DNA from: Pseudomonas sp. IB20
Lineage (GTDB): Bacteria > Pseudomonadota > Gammaproteobacteria > Pseudomonadales > Pseudomonadaceae
DNA: 64,000 nt
Direction of reading: 5' to 3'
Assembly: GCF_009707325.1 (NCBI RefSeq)
Contig: NZ_CP046103.1
Location: 3,765,284-3,829,283 of the forward strand
Made by a program: the position numbers and the translations under genes
Part shown: in pieces, positions 27,408 through 36,764 of the stretch
Layout of the letters: each line of letters opens with the position of its first letter
How positions within the stretch are numbered: the stretch's first letter is position 1
The notes under the pieces: model-generated
Databases searched by the model: none
Told to the model about the DNA's origin: nothing
Seen by the model: the letters and a program-made list of their open reading frames with translations, nothing else

Positions 27408-27765
27408 GCTTTGTGGTGGATGTAAATCTTGTACACATCAATGTAACCATCGGTGCCATTTATGTGTGCAATCCATGTTCTTTCGCACCAAAACGTAACA
27501 CCCATCCCCGCATGCTTTTTGCCTCTTGAATAGAGCGCTTTTCCAGCGAAAAATAAATACCTGTTCAAACGGTCAATTTATATCGCTTTTAATTCAGTCA
27601 GTTATTTGAACATCTAACAAAAAGGAAATTACTCACGGTTTTGATAGACCGAAAACTGGCACGCATGTGGCTTAAGGTGAAGCGCGTCTTGTATACAATA
27701 AATACAAAACATACATACACTTTGCCATCTGAGGCGCTGCCGAAGATGCGCCGGAGCCTGCCGGA
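27408..27765. promoter_or_regulatory. Upstream region of NCS1 permease with GntR-type palindrome
   Basis: This 358-bp AT-rich interval has no gene. At 27689-27698 it holds the perfect palindrome TTGTATACAA, and near 27429 a related half-perfect site, cttgtacacatc. TTGTATACAA is the consensus shape for FadR/VanR-subfamily GntR regulators, which often control purine or hydantoin catabolism. No regulator gene of that type is adjacent. Confidence 0.55.
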
Positions 27766-29295
27766 ATGCGTACACGCCTCTCGAATAACATCGCACTGGA
27801 TCTGCCCTCCTCCGCCCTGAACCCCGAGCCGGCAAGCCCCGGCCCGCTGGTGCTCAGCCCGCGCCTGCACAACAAGGACCTGGCGCCCACCAAGACCGAA
27901 GGCCGACGTTGGGGGCGCTACAGCATCTTTGCGTTGTGGACCAACGACGTGCACAACATCGCCAACTATTCATTTGCCATCGGCCTGTATGCATTGGGGC
28001 TTGGCGGCTGGCAAATTCTGTTATCGCTGGGGATTGGCGCGGCGCTGGTGTACTTCTTCATGAACTTGTCGGGGTTTATGGGCCAGAAGACCGGGGTGCC
28101 ATTCCCGGTGATCAGCCGCATCAGTTTCGGCATCCACGGCGCGCAGATTCCGGCGTTGATTCGCGCGGTGATTGCGATTGCCTGGTTTGGTATCCAGACC
28201 TACTTGGCCTCGGTGGTTTTTCGCGTGTTGTTGTCGGCGATTCATCCGGGGTTTGCCGAGTATGACCACAACTCGATCCTGGGTTTATCCACCTTGGGCT
28301 GGGCGTGTTTCGTGGCGATCTGGTTGGTGCAGTTGGCGATCCTGGCTTACGGCATGGAAATGGTGCGCCGTTATGAAGCGTTCGCCGGGCCGGTGATTCT
28401 AGTGACCGTCGCGTCGCTGGCCGGCTGGATGTACTTGCAGGTCGACGGCAACATTGCCTGGTCAATACGCGAGCCGCTGAGCGGCGGCGAGATGTGGCGC
28501 AATATCTTTGCCGGTGGCGCGTTGTGGCTGACCATCTACGGCACGCTGATCCTCAACTTTTGCGACTTCGCCCGCTCCTCGCCCTGCCGCAAGACCATCC
28601 TGGTCGGCAATTTCTGGGGCTTGCCGGTGAATATCCTGGTGTTTGCCGCAATTACCGTGCTGCTGTGCGGCGGGCAGTTCCAACTCAATGGCCGGGTCAT
28701 CGAAAGCCCGACCGAAATCATCGCGGCCATCCCCAACACCTTCTTCCTGGTGCTGGGCTGCCTGGCGTTCCTGATCGTCACCGTGGCGGTGAACATCATG
28801 GCCAACTTCGTTGCCCCGGCGTTTGTGCTGAGCAACCTGGCGCCCAAGTACCTGAACTTCCGTCGCGCCGGGTTGATCAGCGCCACCTTGGCGGTGCTGA
28901 TCCTGCCGTGGAACCTCTACAACAGCCCGCTGGTGATCGTGTATTTCCTCTCCGGCCTGGGCGCACTGCTGGGGCCGTTGTACGGGGTGATCATGGTCGA
29001 TTACTGGCTGATCCGTAAAAATCAGGTGGACGTGCTGCAGTTGTATAGCGAAGACCCGAAGGGGGTTTATTACTACAGCCGCGGCGTCAATTTGCGCGCG
29101 GTAGCGGCGTTTGTGCCTGCGGCAGTGATCGCGATTCTGTTGGCGCTGCTGCCCGGCTTTGCCAGTGTGGCACCGTTTTCCTGGTTGTTTGGCGCCGGTA
29201 TTGCAGGGCTGTTGTACCGGCTGATTGCCAAGCGCCAAGCGTTCTACGCCGATGTCAGCGGCGAAAGCATTGCAGTCGATAACGTCAGTCATTAA
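27766..29295 (+). CDS. NCS1-family nucleobase/hydantoin/allantoin:cation symporter
   Basis: The protein has 509 aa and twelve membrane helices. The NCS1 signature lies near residues 35-65 (GRYSIFALWTNDVHNIANYS). Conserved Asn/Trp positions in the first helices fit a hydantoin or allantoin carrier. It is followed 13 bases later by a hydantoin-racemase-like gene, so a 5-substituted hydantoin or allantoin is the likely substrate. The ATG at 27766 is chosen because the N-terminal cytoplasmic tail has the usual length. Confidence 0.88.
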   Translation: MRTRLSNNIALDLPSSALNPEPASPGPLVLSPRLHNKDLAPTKTEGRRWGRYSIFALWTNDVHNIANYSFAIGLYALGLGGWQILLSLGIGAALVYFFMNLSGFMGQKTGVPFPVISRISFGIHGAQIPALIRAVIAIAWFGIQTYLASVVFRVLLSAIHPGFAEYDHNSILGLSTLGWACFVAIWLVQLAILAYGMEMVRRYEAFAGPVILVTVASLAGWMYLQVDGNIAWSIREPLSGGEMWRNIFAGGALWLTIYGTLILNFCDFARSSPCRKTILVGNFWGLPVNILVFAAITVLLCGGQFQLNGRVIESPTEIIAAIPNTFFLVLGCLAFLIVTVAVNIMANFVAPAFVLSNLAPKYLNFRRAGLISATLAVLILPWNLYNSPLVIVYFLSGLGALLGPLYGVIMVDYWLIRKNQVDVLQLYSEDPKGVYYYSRGVNLRAVAAFVPAAVIAILLALLPGFASVAPFSWLFGAGIAGLLYRLIAKRQAFYADVSGESIAVDNVSH

Positions 29296-29308
29296 TCAAG
29301 GACATTCC

Positions 29309-30037
29309 ATGCGCATCCTCGTGGTCAACGTCAACACCACCGAATCCATCACCGAAACCATCGCCCAGCAGGCACGGGCCGTGGCCTCGCCGGGCACTGA
29401 GATCGTCGGGCTTACTCCGTACTTTGGCGCCGAGTCGGTGGAGGGCAATTTTGAAAGCTACCTGGCCGCTATCGCCGTGATGGATCGGGTGATGGCCTAC
29501 GATCAGCCGTTTGATGCAGTGATCCAGGCCGGCTATGGCGAACATGGCCGTGAAGGTTTGCAGGAGTTATTGAGCGTGCCGGTGGTGGACATCACCGAAG
29601 CGGCGGCCAGCACAGCGATGTTTTTGGGCCATGCCTATTCGGTGGTGACCACGCTGGACCGCACCGTGCCGTTGATCGAAGACCGGCTGAAACTTGCGGG
29701 CCTGTATGAGCGCTGCGCCTCGGTGCGCGCCAGCGGCATGGCGGTGCTGGAGCTGGAAGAAGACCCGCTGGCGGCCATGGAAGCCATCGTGCGCCAGGCG
29801 CAATTGGCTATCCGTGAGGACAAGGCCGAGGTGATCTGCCTGGGCTGCGGCGGCATGGCCGGGCTGGATGAGCAGATTCGCCAGCGCACCGGCGTGCCGG
29901 TGGTGGATGGGGTGACGGCGGCGGTGACGATTGCTGAATCGCTGGTGCGGCTGGGGTTGTCGACGTCGAAGATCAGGACGTATGCGGCGCCGAGGCCAAA
30001 GAAGGTCATTGGTTGGCCCGGTATGTTCGGCAGGTAG
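29309..30037 (+). CDS. Asp/Glu/hydantoin racemase family protein
   Basis: The protein has 242 aa. It begins MRILVVNVNTTESITETIA, typical for hydantoin/allantoin racemases (HyuE/HpxA type). Two catalytic cysteine/threonine regions are expected: DAVIQAGYGEHGREGLQE, where the first Cys is replaced by Tyr/Gly, and ICLGCGGMAGLDEQI with a Cys. The missing first cysteine makes racemase activity less certain. The gene shares an operon with the NCS1 permease. The start at 29309 has AAGGAC upstream. Confidence 0.83.
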   Translation: MRILVVNVNTTESITETIAQQARAVASPGTEIVGLTPYFGAESVEGNFESYLAAIAVMDRVMAYDQPFDAVIQAGYGEHGREGLQELLSVPVVDITEAAASTAMFLGHAYSVVTTLDRTVPLIEDRLKLAGLYERCASVRASGMAVLELEEDPLAAMEAIVRQAQLAIREDKAEVICLGCGGMAGLDEQIRQRTGVPVVDGVTAAVTIAESLVRLGLSTSKIRTYAAPRPKKVIGWPGMFGR

Positions 30038-30084
30038 ACCGAGGCGTCTGCATCGCGGGCAAGCCCGGCTCCGGGGCGCCGTGA

Positions 30085-31008
30085 TCAAATCGCGCTGAAC
30101 CGTTGCCCCAGTTTCTGCTCGACAAACTGCTCGATGATGAACTCCACGAACGCGCGGGTCTTGCCGGGCAGCAGTTTGTGTTCGGCGTAGTAGAGAGAGA
30201 TGCTGCCGTCGTCGACGTACCAGTCGGGCAACACCCGTACCAATGCGCCGCTGTCGAAGAACGGCATGGCCATCGGCATGCTCACCAGCGCGATACCCAG
30301 GCCTTGGGCGCTGGCGCAGCAGGCGGCTTCGGAATCGCTCATGGTCATGCGCGGCTTGAGCACCAGCGGGCGTTGTTCACGTTCCGGGCCGGTGAGCTGC
30401 CAGGTACGCACGCGGCCAGTTTGCGGAGAGCGGATCAGGATGCCCAGGCACCGCGATAAATCTTCGGGCGCGTGTACCGGCAGGCGTCGCGCCAAGTAAT
30501 CCGGGGACGCCACCAAGACCCGATGCGCGGGGGACAGCTTGCGCGCCACCACGCCTTGGGGCAGTTCAAAACCACCGCCGATGGCGGCATCGAAGCCTTG
30601 GCCGATCAGGTCGACCTGGCGATTATCGAAATGCCAGTCGGGGCTGATATCCGGAAAGCGCCGCATGAACTCCGCCAGCAACGGCACCACATAACGATTG
30701 CCGAACACCGTGCCCATGCTGACCTTGAGCGTGCCCACCGGCCGCCCTTCGGCGCTGGCAAGGTTAGCTACGGCATTCTGAATGGTGGTGAGGCTGGCGC
30801 TGACTTCTTCGAGGAACAGCTTGCCGGCTTCGGTCAGGGTCAGGCGTCGGGTGCTGCGTTGGAACAGGCGCACACCCAGGCGCGCTTCCAGCTTGGCGAC
30901 GCTTTTACCCACCGCCGCCGGGGTCAGGCTAAGGTGCCGGGCGGCTTCGGCAAAGCTGCCGCCTTCGGCGCTGCGCACGAAACATTCGATACTGCCAAAG
31001 CTTTCCAT
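30085..31008 (-). CDS. LysR-family transcriptional regulator
   Basis: The protein has 307 aa: an N-terminal winged helix (FVRSAEGGSFAEAARHLSLT) and a C-terminal substrate-binding domain of the CrgA/DmlR type. It is divergent from an SDR gene at 31115 and likely controls it. The inducer is unknown. Confidence 0.9.
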   Translation of the reverse strand: MESFGSIECFVRSAEGGSFAEAARHLSLTPAAVGKSVAKLEARLGVRLFQRSTRRLTLTEAGKLFLEEVSASLTTIQNAVANLASAEGRPVGTLKVSMGTVFGNRYVVPLLAEFMRRFPDISPDWHFDNRQVDLIGQGFDAAIGGGFELPQGVVARKLSPAHRVLVASPDYLARRLPVHAPEDLSRCLGILIRSPQTGRVRTWQLTGPEREQRPLVLKPRMTMSDSEAACCASAQGLGIALVSMPMAMPFFDSGALVRVLPDWYVDDGSISLYYAEHKLLPGKTRAFVEFIIEQFVEQKLGQRFSAI

Positions 31009-31114
31009 ATCAGCTCATTCTAAACTTTTGGTTTACACAGACTATAGCAATCACGGTCTACCGGGTTGGGTGGGTGAAGTCGATACTCGACCCATCAACT
31101 ACTTGGAGATCGAC

Positions 31115-31861
31115 ATGACCACACACAACCTCACTGGCAAAGTCGCCTTGATCCAAGGCGGTTCCCGCGGCATTGGCGCTGCCATCGTCAAGCGCCTCGC
31201 CGCGCAAGGCGCAGCCGTCGCCTTTACCTACGTCAGCTCGGCCGCAAAAGCCGAAGAGCTGCAGAACAGCGTGATCAGCGCCGGCGGCAAAGCCTTGGCG
31301 ATCCAGGCCGACAGCGCGGATGCCACGGCGATCCGCAATGCGGTCAACGCCACCGTCGAAGCGTTTGGGCGCCTGGATATCCTGGTGAACAACGCCGGTG
31401 TGCTGGCCATCGCGCCACTGGAAGATTTCAAGCTGGAAGACTTCGACCAGACTCTGGCGATCAATGTGCGCAGTGTATTTATCGCCACTCAGGAAGCGGC
31501 CAAGCATATGGGTGAAGGTGGCCGAGTGATCAACATCGGCAGCACCAATGCCGAGCGCATGCCGTTTGGCGGGGGCGGGCCGTATGCGATGAGCAAGGCG
31601 GCGCTGGTGGGGTTGACCAAGGGCCTGGCACGGGACTTGGGGCCGCGCGGCATCACCATTAACAATGTGCAGCCTGGGCCGGTGGACACGGACATGAACC
31701 CGGCGAGCGGTGAGTTTGCCGAGACGTTGATCGGGTTGATGGCGGTGGGGCGTTATGGGCAGGTGGAGGAAATTGCGAGTTTTGTGGCTTATCTGGTGGG
31801 ACCTGAGGCGGGGTATATCACTGGGGCCAGCTTGACCATTGATGGTGGCTTCAGCGCATAA
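31115..31861 (+). CDS. SDR-family oxidoreductase (FabG-like)
   Basis: The protein has 248 aa. It has the nucleotide-binding GGSRGIGAAIVKRLA, the NNAGV motif and the catalytic pair in YAMSKAALVG. The substrate is not evident. The ATG at 31115 follows TTGGAG, and the longer open frame runs back into the LysR gene on the other strand. It is divergent from and probably regulated by that LysR protein. Confidence 0.9.
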   Translation: MTTHNLTGKVALIQGGSRGIGAAIVKRLAAQGAAVAFTYVSSAAKAEELQNSVISAGGKALAIQADSADATAIRNAVNATVEAFGRLDILVNNAGVLAIAPLEDFKLEDFDQTLAINVRSVFIATQEAAKHMGEGGRVINIGSTNAERMPFGGGGPYAMSKAALVGLTKGLARDLGPRGITINNVQPGPVDTDMNPASGEFAETLIGLMAVGRYGQVEEIASFVAYLVGPEAGYITGASLTIDGGFSA

Positions 31862-31864
31862 CCC

Positions 31865-31934
31865 AATGTGGGAGCTGGCTTGCCTGCGATAGCGTCCTCA
31901 AGAGCGCCATCGCAGGCAAGCCAGCTCCCACATT
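31865..31934. repeat. REP-type inverted repeat pair
   Basis: aatgtgggagctggcttgcc and its full reverse complement enclose a short spacer. It sits between the convergent ends of the SDR and HAD genes, only three bases from each stop codon. Confidence 0.88.
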
Positions 31935-31936
31935 TG

Positions 31937-32626
31937 TCAGGCCATGGGTGGCAAGCCATACGCGGCCAGGTCGAAGTCTGCGAGTTTGCGGATGATCTGG
32001 TCGGCGTGGTGGTATTTGCTGTCGGCCATGGCTTCATCGGGCACGGCGATGGCGGTCATGTTGGCGGCTTTTGCGGCGGTGACACCGAACGGCGAATCTT
32101 CGAACACCAGGCAGTCTTCTGGCGCAACGCCCAGGCGGCGTGCGGCGGTCAGGAAGATGTCCGGCGCAGGCTTGGCGGCACCGACTTCCGGGTCGTCAGC
32201 GGTGACGATGGTACCGAACAGGCCAAACCATTCGCGGTGCAATGTGGTCTTGTGGCCAAACGAGTTGCGCGACGAACTGGTGCCCACCGCAATCGGAATG
32301 TTATGCGCCTTCAAGTGCCGCACCAGCGCTTCGGCGCCGGGCATGCCCAGGGCCTTGGGGAAACGCTCGCTCATCAGCGGTTCGCGGATTTCCAGAAACT
32401 CAGCCGGCGTAATCGGCAGGTCCAGCGCCTTGACCACGTAGTCGGCCAAGTCCTGGGCCCCACGCCCGATGATGTGCTGCTTGATGCCCCAGTCATAGGT
32501 GCGGCCGTAGCGTTCGGCGATGATCTGCGTGACTTCGGTGTAGATGCCTTCGGTATCCAGCAACAACCCGTCCATATCAAAAATCACGGCCTTGATTGGA
32601 CCGACTGCGGTACGCGGTGCATTCAT
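31937..32626 (-). CDS. HAD-superfamily subfamily IA phosphatase
   Basis: The protein has 229 aa. Motif I is FDMDGLLLDTEGIY, motif II is VGTSSSR, and AAKPAPDIF with VFEDSPFG give motifs III and IV. The insertion of helices after motif I (C1 cap) fits sugar-phosphate or pseudouridine-phosphate hydrolases. The exact substrate is unknown. ATG 32626 is preferred over the GTG one codon upstream. Confidence 0.9.
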   Translation of the reverse strand: MNAPRTAVGPIKAVIFDMDGLLLDTEGIYTEVTQIIAERYGRTYDWGIKQHIIGRGAQDLADYVVKALDLPITPAEFLEIREPLMSERFPKALGMPGAEALVRHLKAHNIPIAVGTSSSRNSFGHKTTLHREWFGLFGTIVTADDPEVGAAKPAPDIFLTAARRLGVAPEDCLVFEDSPFGVTAAKAANMTAIAVPDEAMADSKYHHADQIIRKLADFDLAAYGLPPMA

Positions 32627-32861
32627 CACAACAGAACCTTGGGGAAGGACTAAAAGGTTTCAGCACAATAACGGCCCAGGTTACCTGCAAGCAACCTTTG
32701 CGGCTCGGTATTGATACCCACACTGATCAACTACGCCAAAGCAGCGGTGGGCAAACGCGCGCGACAAAGGCGAGCGCCGAAGACGTTTACGAAGTAAAGC
32801 TTACATGCAGCAACAGCTTCGATCAGTGGGCCTCGGGAGACCGGCTAACGTTGGGAAGCAC

Positions 32862-32960
32862 CCGCTCGCCCAACAAGAGGCAGTGAACAAACCTCGCCGG
32901 GCAACGCGGGAAAAGATAGCCAAAGCGTTTGGCATCAACGCCACTCAACTGGAGCTATAG
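32862..32960 (+). pseudogene. Possible remnant of an XRE-type HTH regulator
   Basis: An open stretch ending TAG at 32958-32960 encodes VNKPRRATREKIAKAFGINA and then a short Leu-rich end, which resembles the last helices of XRE/HTH_3 domains. No complete HTH can be read upstream, so it looks like a decayed fragment. The rest of the 439-bp interval 32627-33065 shows nothing else. Confidence 0.3.
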
Positions 32961-33065
32961 CGTTACTCAAGCCAATCGGCGCCCTCATTATCGCTGCCCA
33001 CGCGTTAAAATCAGCGGGAACCACTTGGCGCCTGACGCCTGCCAACCTTAAAAGCGAACCCACAC

Positions 33066-33422
33066 ATGCTCTATCGCGTAGCCGCCGACAGCCTGGTGCT
33101 GTTTCACCTGTGTTTCATCCTGTTCGTGCTGTTCGGCGGATTGCTGGCGCTCAAATGGCGGCCGGTCATGTGGCTGCACGTGCCCGCTGCAGCCTGGGGT
33201 GTGGCCGTGGAAGTGTTCCACCTGCCCTGCCCGCTGACCCGCTGGGAAAACCTGCTGCGTCACCTCGCAGGGCAAGACGGTTATGGCGGCGGGTTTATCG
33301 AGCATTACATCCTCACGCTGATCTACCCGGCTGGGCTGACCCCGAACATTCAATTGGCACTTGGGGCGCTGGTGTTGCTGATCAACATCGCGGTGTATGT
33401 GCGCTTGATCAGGCGGGCGTAG
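33066..33422 (+). CDS. DUF2784-family small membrane protein
   Basis: The protein has 118 aa with about three hydrophobic helices. It begins MLYRVAADSLVLFHLCFILF and contains the conserved PCPLTRWENLLR segment of DUF2784. The function is unknown. Its 3' end overlaps the convergent epimerase gene by 14 bases. Confidence 0.88.
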   Translation: MLYRVAADSLVLFHLCFILFVLFGGLLALKWRPVMWLHVPAAAWGVAVEVFHLPCPLTRWENLLRHLAGQDGYGGGFIEHYILTLIYPAGLTPNIQLALGALVLLINIAVYVRLIRRA

Positions 33423-34377
33423 GCAGGCAGCCCAGGTCGGCCAATGTAGCTTCTACCGCCTGATCCAGTGGTGTGTGGGGCTCACGGCCCAAGGTGTCCA
33501 CCAGGCGCTGGTTATCCAGGCGCAACGGGGTTTGCCACAGGTAGCGCATTTCCTGCATCTCGTGGACGGTCACGACAAAGGGCGCTATCAATTTCATCAG
33601 CCACCACGGGAAACGACCTACGCGGGGCTGATGGCCAGACCTACGCAACACCACCCGCTGGATCGCCTGAACCATCTGCGCGCCATCCACGTCCTCATGC
33701 CCCGCCATATGAAAGCGCGCAAACGCCTCAAGGGTCGCCCGGCGCTCAATCAACTCGACCATCGTGCGCGCCACATCCGGCAGGTACGCCCATTGATGCA
33801 ACACACCGGGCGCGCCTGGGTAGCTGATGGCGTGCACGGGTTTGCCGGGTTTGACCAAACCTTGGGCGAACCAGTTGTTGGCCACCCTGGCGCCAAAAAA
33901 GTCCCCCGCCCGCACGATCAACACCCGCGCGCCCTGCCGAGAAGCCTGCTCTAAACGCTGCTCCAGTTGCACACGGATCGCGCCCTTGCGGGTCTGAGGG
34001 TGTTGCGGCGAGCCCTCGTGCAACACAGGAAATGCATCCGGCCCGAAGTTGTAGACCGTGCCGGGCAACAGGATGGTTGCGCCTTCGGCGATGGCCGCCG
34101 CAATCGTGTTGTCGATCATCGGCATCACCAGTTCGGCCCAATTGCGATAGCCCGGCGGGTTGACGGCATGCACGATCACCTCACAGCCACGGGCGGCGGC
34201 GAGCACTTCCTGACGATTGAGCGCATCGCCCTTGAGCCAGGACAACGCCGCATTCTCACGGCGAGCCTTGTCCACATTCCGGGTCAGTGCACACACCTCC
34301 CAGCCTGCCGCGCTCAACTGCCGGGCCACTTCGCCGCCAATCCCGCCGGTTGCACCCAATACCAGAACCTTGCTCAT
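33409..34377 (-). CDS. NAD-dependent epimerase/dehydratase-like protein (atypical SDR)
   Basis: The protein has 322 aa. The Rossmann motif LVLGATGGIGGEVARQL is at the N-terminus, and a long C-terminal substrate domain follows. The usual YxxxK pair is replaced by a YNFGPD-like region, as in atypical SDRs. The substrate is unknown. The start at 34377 has GAGAAGG upstream. It is divergent from the LysR gene at 34470, which may regulate it. Confidence 0.85.
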   Translation of the reverse strand: MSKVLVLGATGGIGGEVARQLSAAGWEVCALTRNVDKARRENAALSWLKGDALNRQEVLAAARGCEVIVHAVNPPGYRNWAELVMPMIDNTIAAAIAEGATILLPGTVYNFGPDAFPVLHEGSPQHPQTRKGAIRVQLEQRLEQASRQGARVLIVRAGDFFGARVANNWFAQGLVKPGKPVHAISYPGAPGVLHQWAYLPDVARTMVELIERRATLEAFARFHMAGHEDVDGAQMVQAIQRVVLRRSGHQPRVGRFPWWLMKLIAPFVVTVHEMQEMRYLWQTPLRLDNQRLVDTLGREPHTPLDQAVEATLADLGCLPTPA

Positions 34378-34469
34378 GACCTTCTCCCACGTTGTTGGTG
34401 AGGCCATTTTGTGTGCGGCACTGCTATAGATAAATTACCGAAGAGCATCCAGCCGCTATACATTTATGC

Positions 34470-35354
34470 ATGGCAACGAATATTGGTTGGGAGCTTTACC
34501 GGTCGTTCCTCGGCGTACTCAAGGAAGGATCGTTGTCGGGGGCCGCACGCCAGCTCGGCATCACACAGCCTACGGTCGGTCGGCATATTGCTGCGCTGGA
34601 AACGTCGCTGGGCGTGGTGCTGTTCACCCGTTCGCCGCAAGGCTTGCTGCCCACCGCCGTCGCCCACACTTTGCGCGCCCATGCCGAAACCATGGAGCGC
34701 ACCGCCGCCGCCCTGGAACGCGCGGCTTCCGCCCAAGGCGATGAAGTGCGCGGTGTAGTGCGGGTCTCCGCCAGTGAAGTCGTCGGTGTGGAAGTGCTGC
34801 CGCCGATCATCACCGCACTGCGCCGCCAACACCCGCACCTGCGGGTTGAACTGATCCTGACCAACCGCCTGATCGACCTGCTGCAACTGGAAGCCGACAT
34901 CGCCGTGCGCATGGTCCGGCCCAGCCAGGAGCAACTGCTGGCGCGGCGTGTCGGCTTGATTGAAGTGGGCCTGCATGCCCGCGATGATTACCTGCAACAG
35001 CATGGCATGCCGCTTCAGATGCAGGACCTGGTTAACCATTCGGTGATCGGCTTCGACCAGGAAAGCGCTTTCATCCGCAGCCTGGCCATCAAGGGCTTTG
35101 AACGCAGCGCCTTCGCCATCAGCAGCGACAGCGACCTGGCGCAACTGGCGCTGATCCGCGCCGGTGCCGGTATCGGCGGCTGCCAGGTGCAACTGGCTAA
35201 GCAGAACCCGCGCCTGCACCGGGTATTGCCGGACGGTTTTGCGTTCAAGATGGACACCTGGGTCACCATGCACGAAGACCTGCGCAACAGCCCGCGCTGC
35301 CGCGTGACCTTTGATGCGCTGGTGGCAGGTTTGCAGCGTTACGTACAGGCTTGA
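34470..35354 (+). CDS. LysR-family transcriptional regulator
   Basis: The protein has 294 aa with an N-terminal HTH (KEGSLSGAARQLGITQPTVG) and a LysR substrate domain. The 92-bp divergent spacing to the epimerase gene suggests it controls that gene. Confidence 0.9.
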   Translation: MATNIGWELYRSFLGVLKEGSLSGAARQLGITQPTVGRHIAALETSLGVVLFTRSPQGLLPTAVAHTLRAHAETMERTAAALERAASAQGDEVRGVVRVSASEVVGVEVLPPIITALRRQHPHLRVELILTNRLIDLLQLEADIAVRMVRPSQEQLLARRVGLIEVGLHARDDYLQQHGMPLQMQDLVNHSVIGFDQESAFIRSLAIKGFERSAFAISSDSDLAQLALIRAGAGIGGCQVQLAKQNPRLHRVLPDGFAFKMDTWVTMHEDLRNSPRCRVTFDALVAGLQRYVQA

Positions 35355-35408
35355 GACAGCTTCGCTGGTGAAGAATCAGACTCCCTCAGCCCCTTCATAG
35401 ACGCCCCC

Positions 35409-35987
35409 ATGTCCGAAGCCTTCGAAGTCCCCAGCCCCCACGAAAAACACATCGAACACACCACCGAACATGCGCACGGGCGCGGTGACAATTTCGCCAG
35501 TCGTATCGCCGTGATGACCGCCCTGATGGCCACCCTTGGCGCCATGCTCAGCTACCAGGCCGGCTCCACCGAAAGCGAAGCGGCGATGGACAAGAACAAC
35601 GCCGCCATCAGCAAGACCGAAGCCGCCAACCAGTGGAATTACTACCAGGCCAAATCCAGCCGACAAAACCTGGCTGAACTGGCCACCCACATTCCCGGCG
35701 TGGATGCCGCGCATTACAAGGATGAGATCGAGCGTTACAAGGGCCAGAAGGAAGAAGTGCGCAAACAGGCCGAGAGGCTTGAGGCCACCTCCAAGGAGTG
35801 GGATCAGAAATCCGAGGAAGCCCTGCACCAGCACCACCGCTGGGCCCAGGCGATGACCGCGATTCAGATCGCGATTTCGTTGGCGGCGATTACGTTGCTC
35901 ACGCGCAAGGAATGGCTCAAACGCATGTCCTACACCGCCGGCACCGTCGCAGTGGCCCTAGGCAGCCTAGCCTGGCTGCACCTCTAA
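35409..35987 (+). CDS. DUF4337-family membrane protein
   Basis: The protein has 192 aa. An N-terminal helix after a charged leader (FASRIAVMTALMATLGAMLS), a long charged coiled coil, and two C-terminal helices make the DUF4337 pattern. Function is unknown. It is followed directly by a 150-bp tandem duplication. Confidence 0.82.
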   Translation: MSEAFEVPSPHEKHIEHTTEHAHGRGDNFASRIAVMTALMATLGAMLSYQAGSTESEAAMDKNNAAISKTEAANQWNYYQAKSSRQNLAELATHIPGVDAAHYKDEIERYKGQKEEVRKQAERLEATSKEWDQKSEEALHQHHRWAQAMTAIQIAISLAAITLLTRKEWLKRMSYTAGTVAVALGSLAWLHL

Positions 35988-35989
35988 CT

Positions 35990-36289
35990 GACCGAACGCG
36001 GTCAAAAATGTGTGAGCAGGCCTGTTGTGGCGAGCGGGCTTGCCACAACAAGCCAGCTCCCACATGTGCTCTTCGGTGTTTTCAACGTTGGGCTCTGCCA
36101 TCACATCGCTATATAGTAAAACGCCTAACGTCCAGCACAGACCGAACGCGGTCAAAAATGTGTGAGCAGGCCTGTTGTGGCGAGCGGGCTTGCCACAACA
36201 AGCCAGCTCCCACATGTGCTCTTCGGTGTTTTCAACGTTGGGCTCTGCCATCACATCGCTATATAGTAAAACGCCTAACGTCCAGCACA
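35990..36289. repeat. Perfect tandem duplication, unit 150 bp, two copies
   Basis: Copy 1 (35990-36139) and copy 2 (36140-36289) are identical, beginning gaccgaacgcggtcaaaaat and ending with cgtccagcaca. Each holds a REP-like palindrome (tgtggcgagcgggcttgcca and partner) and an AT-rich promoter-like tail (ctatatagtaaa). The unit sits between the DUF4337 and gamma-glutamylcyclotransferase-like genes. Confidence 0.95.
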
Positions 36290-36309
36290 GCCCCTCTCAA
36301 GGAATACCC

Positions 36310-36663
36310 ATGGAACACTCCACCCAATTCCCCGTGCTGTTATTTTCCTACGGCACCCTGCAGGACAAAGCCGTGCAACTCGCCAACTTCGGCCGCGAAT
36401 TAGTCGGCCAGCACGACGCGATGCTCGGCTACTCGCAAAGCTGGGTAGAAATCACCGACCCCGAAGTGCTGGCCACCAGCGGCAAGACCCACCACCCGAT
36501 TGTCGCGCCGACTGAGGAAAAAGCCGCCAGTGTTGAAGGCATGGTCTTTCAGATCAACGAGCAGGAACTGGCGGCGGCGGATGCGTATGAAGTGTCGGAC
36601 TACAAGCGCGTGTCAGTGGCGTTGGCTTCGGGCCTGACGGCTTGGGTGTACGTGCAGGCTTGA
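36310..36663 (+). CDS. Gamma-glutamylcyclotransferase-like (AIG2 family) protein
   Basis: The protein has 117 aa. It begins with the YGTLQ motif (LLFSYGTLQDKAVQLANFGR) typical of the GGCT fold and has a Glu in the second half (AADAYEVSDYKRV) as expected for the catalytic acid. It probably acts on a gamma-glutamyl compound. ATG 36310 with AAGGAA upstream is the start. The longer open frame runs into the tandem repeat. Confidence 0.85.
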   Translation: MEHSTQFPVLLFSYGTLQDKAVQLANFGRELVGQHDAMLGYSQSWVEITDPEVLATSGKTHHPIVAPTEEKAASVEGMVFQINEQELAAADAYEVSDYKRVSVALASGLTAWVYVQA

Positions 36664-36764
36664 AGATGAAACTTGCAGGTAATTTATTTCAATCTGCCAG
36701 TACGGCGATTAGAGTGGCGCCCCTTCGAGAATTGGATCTCGATTTTTGCCCATGGAGTTACCCA

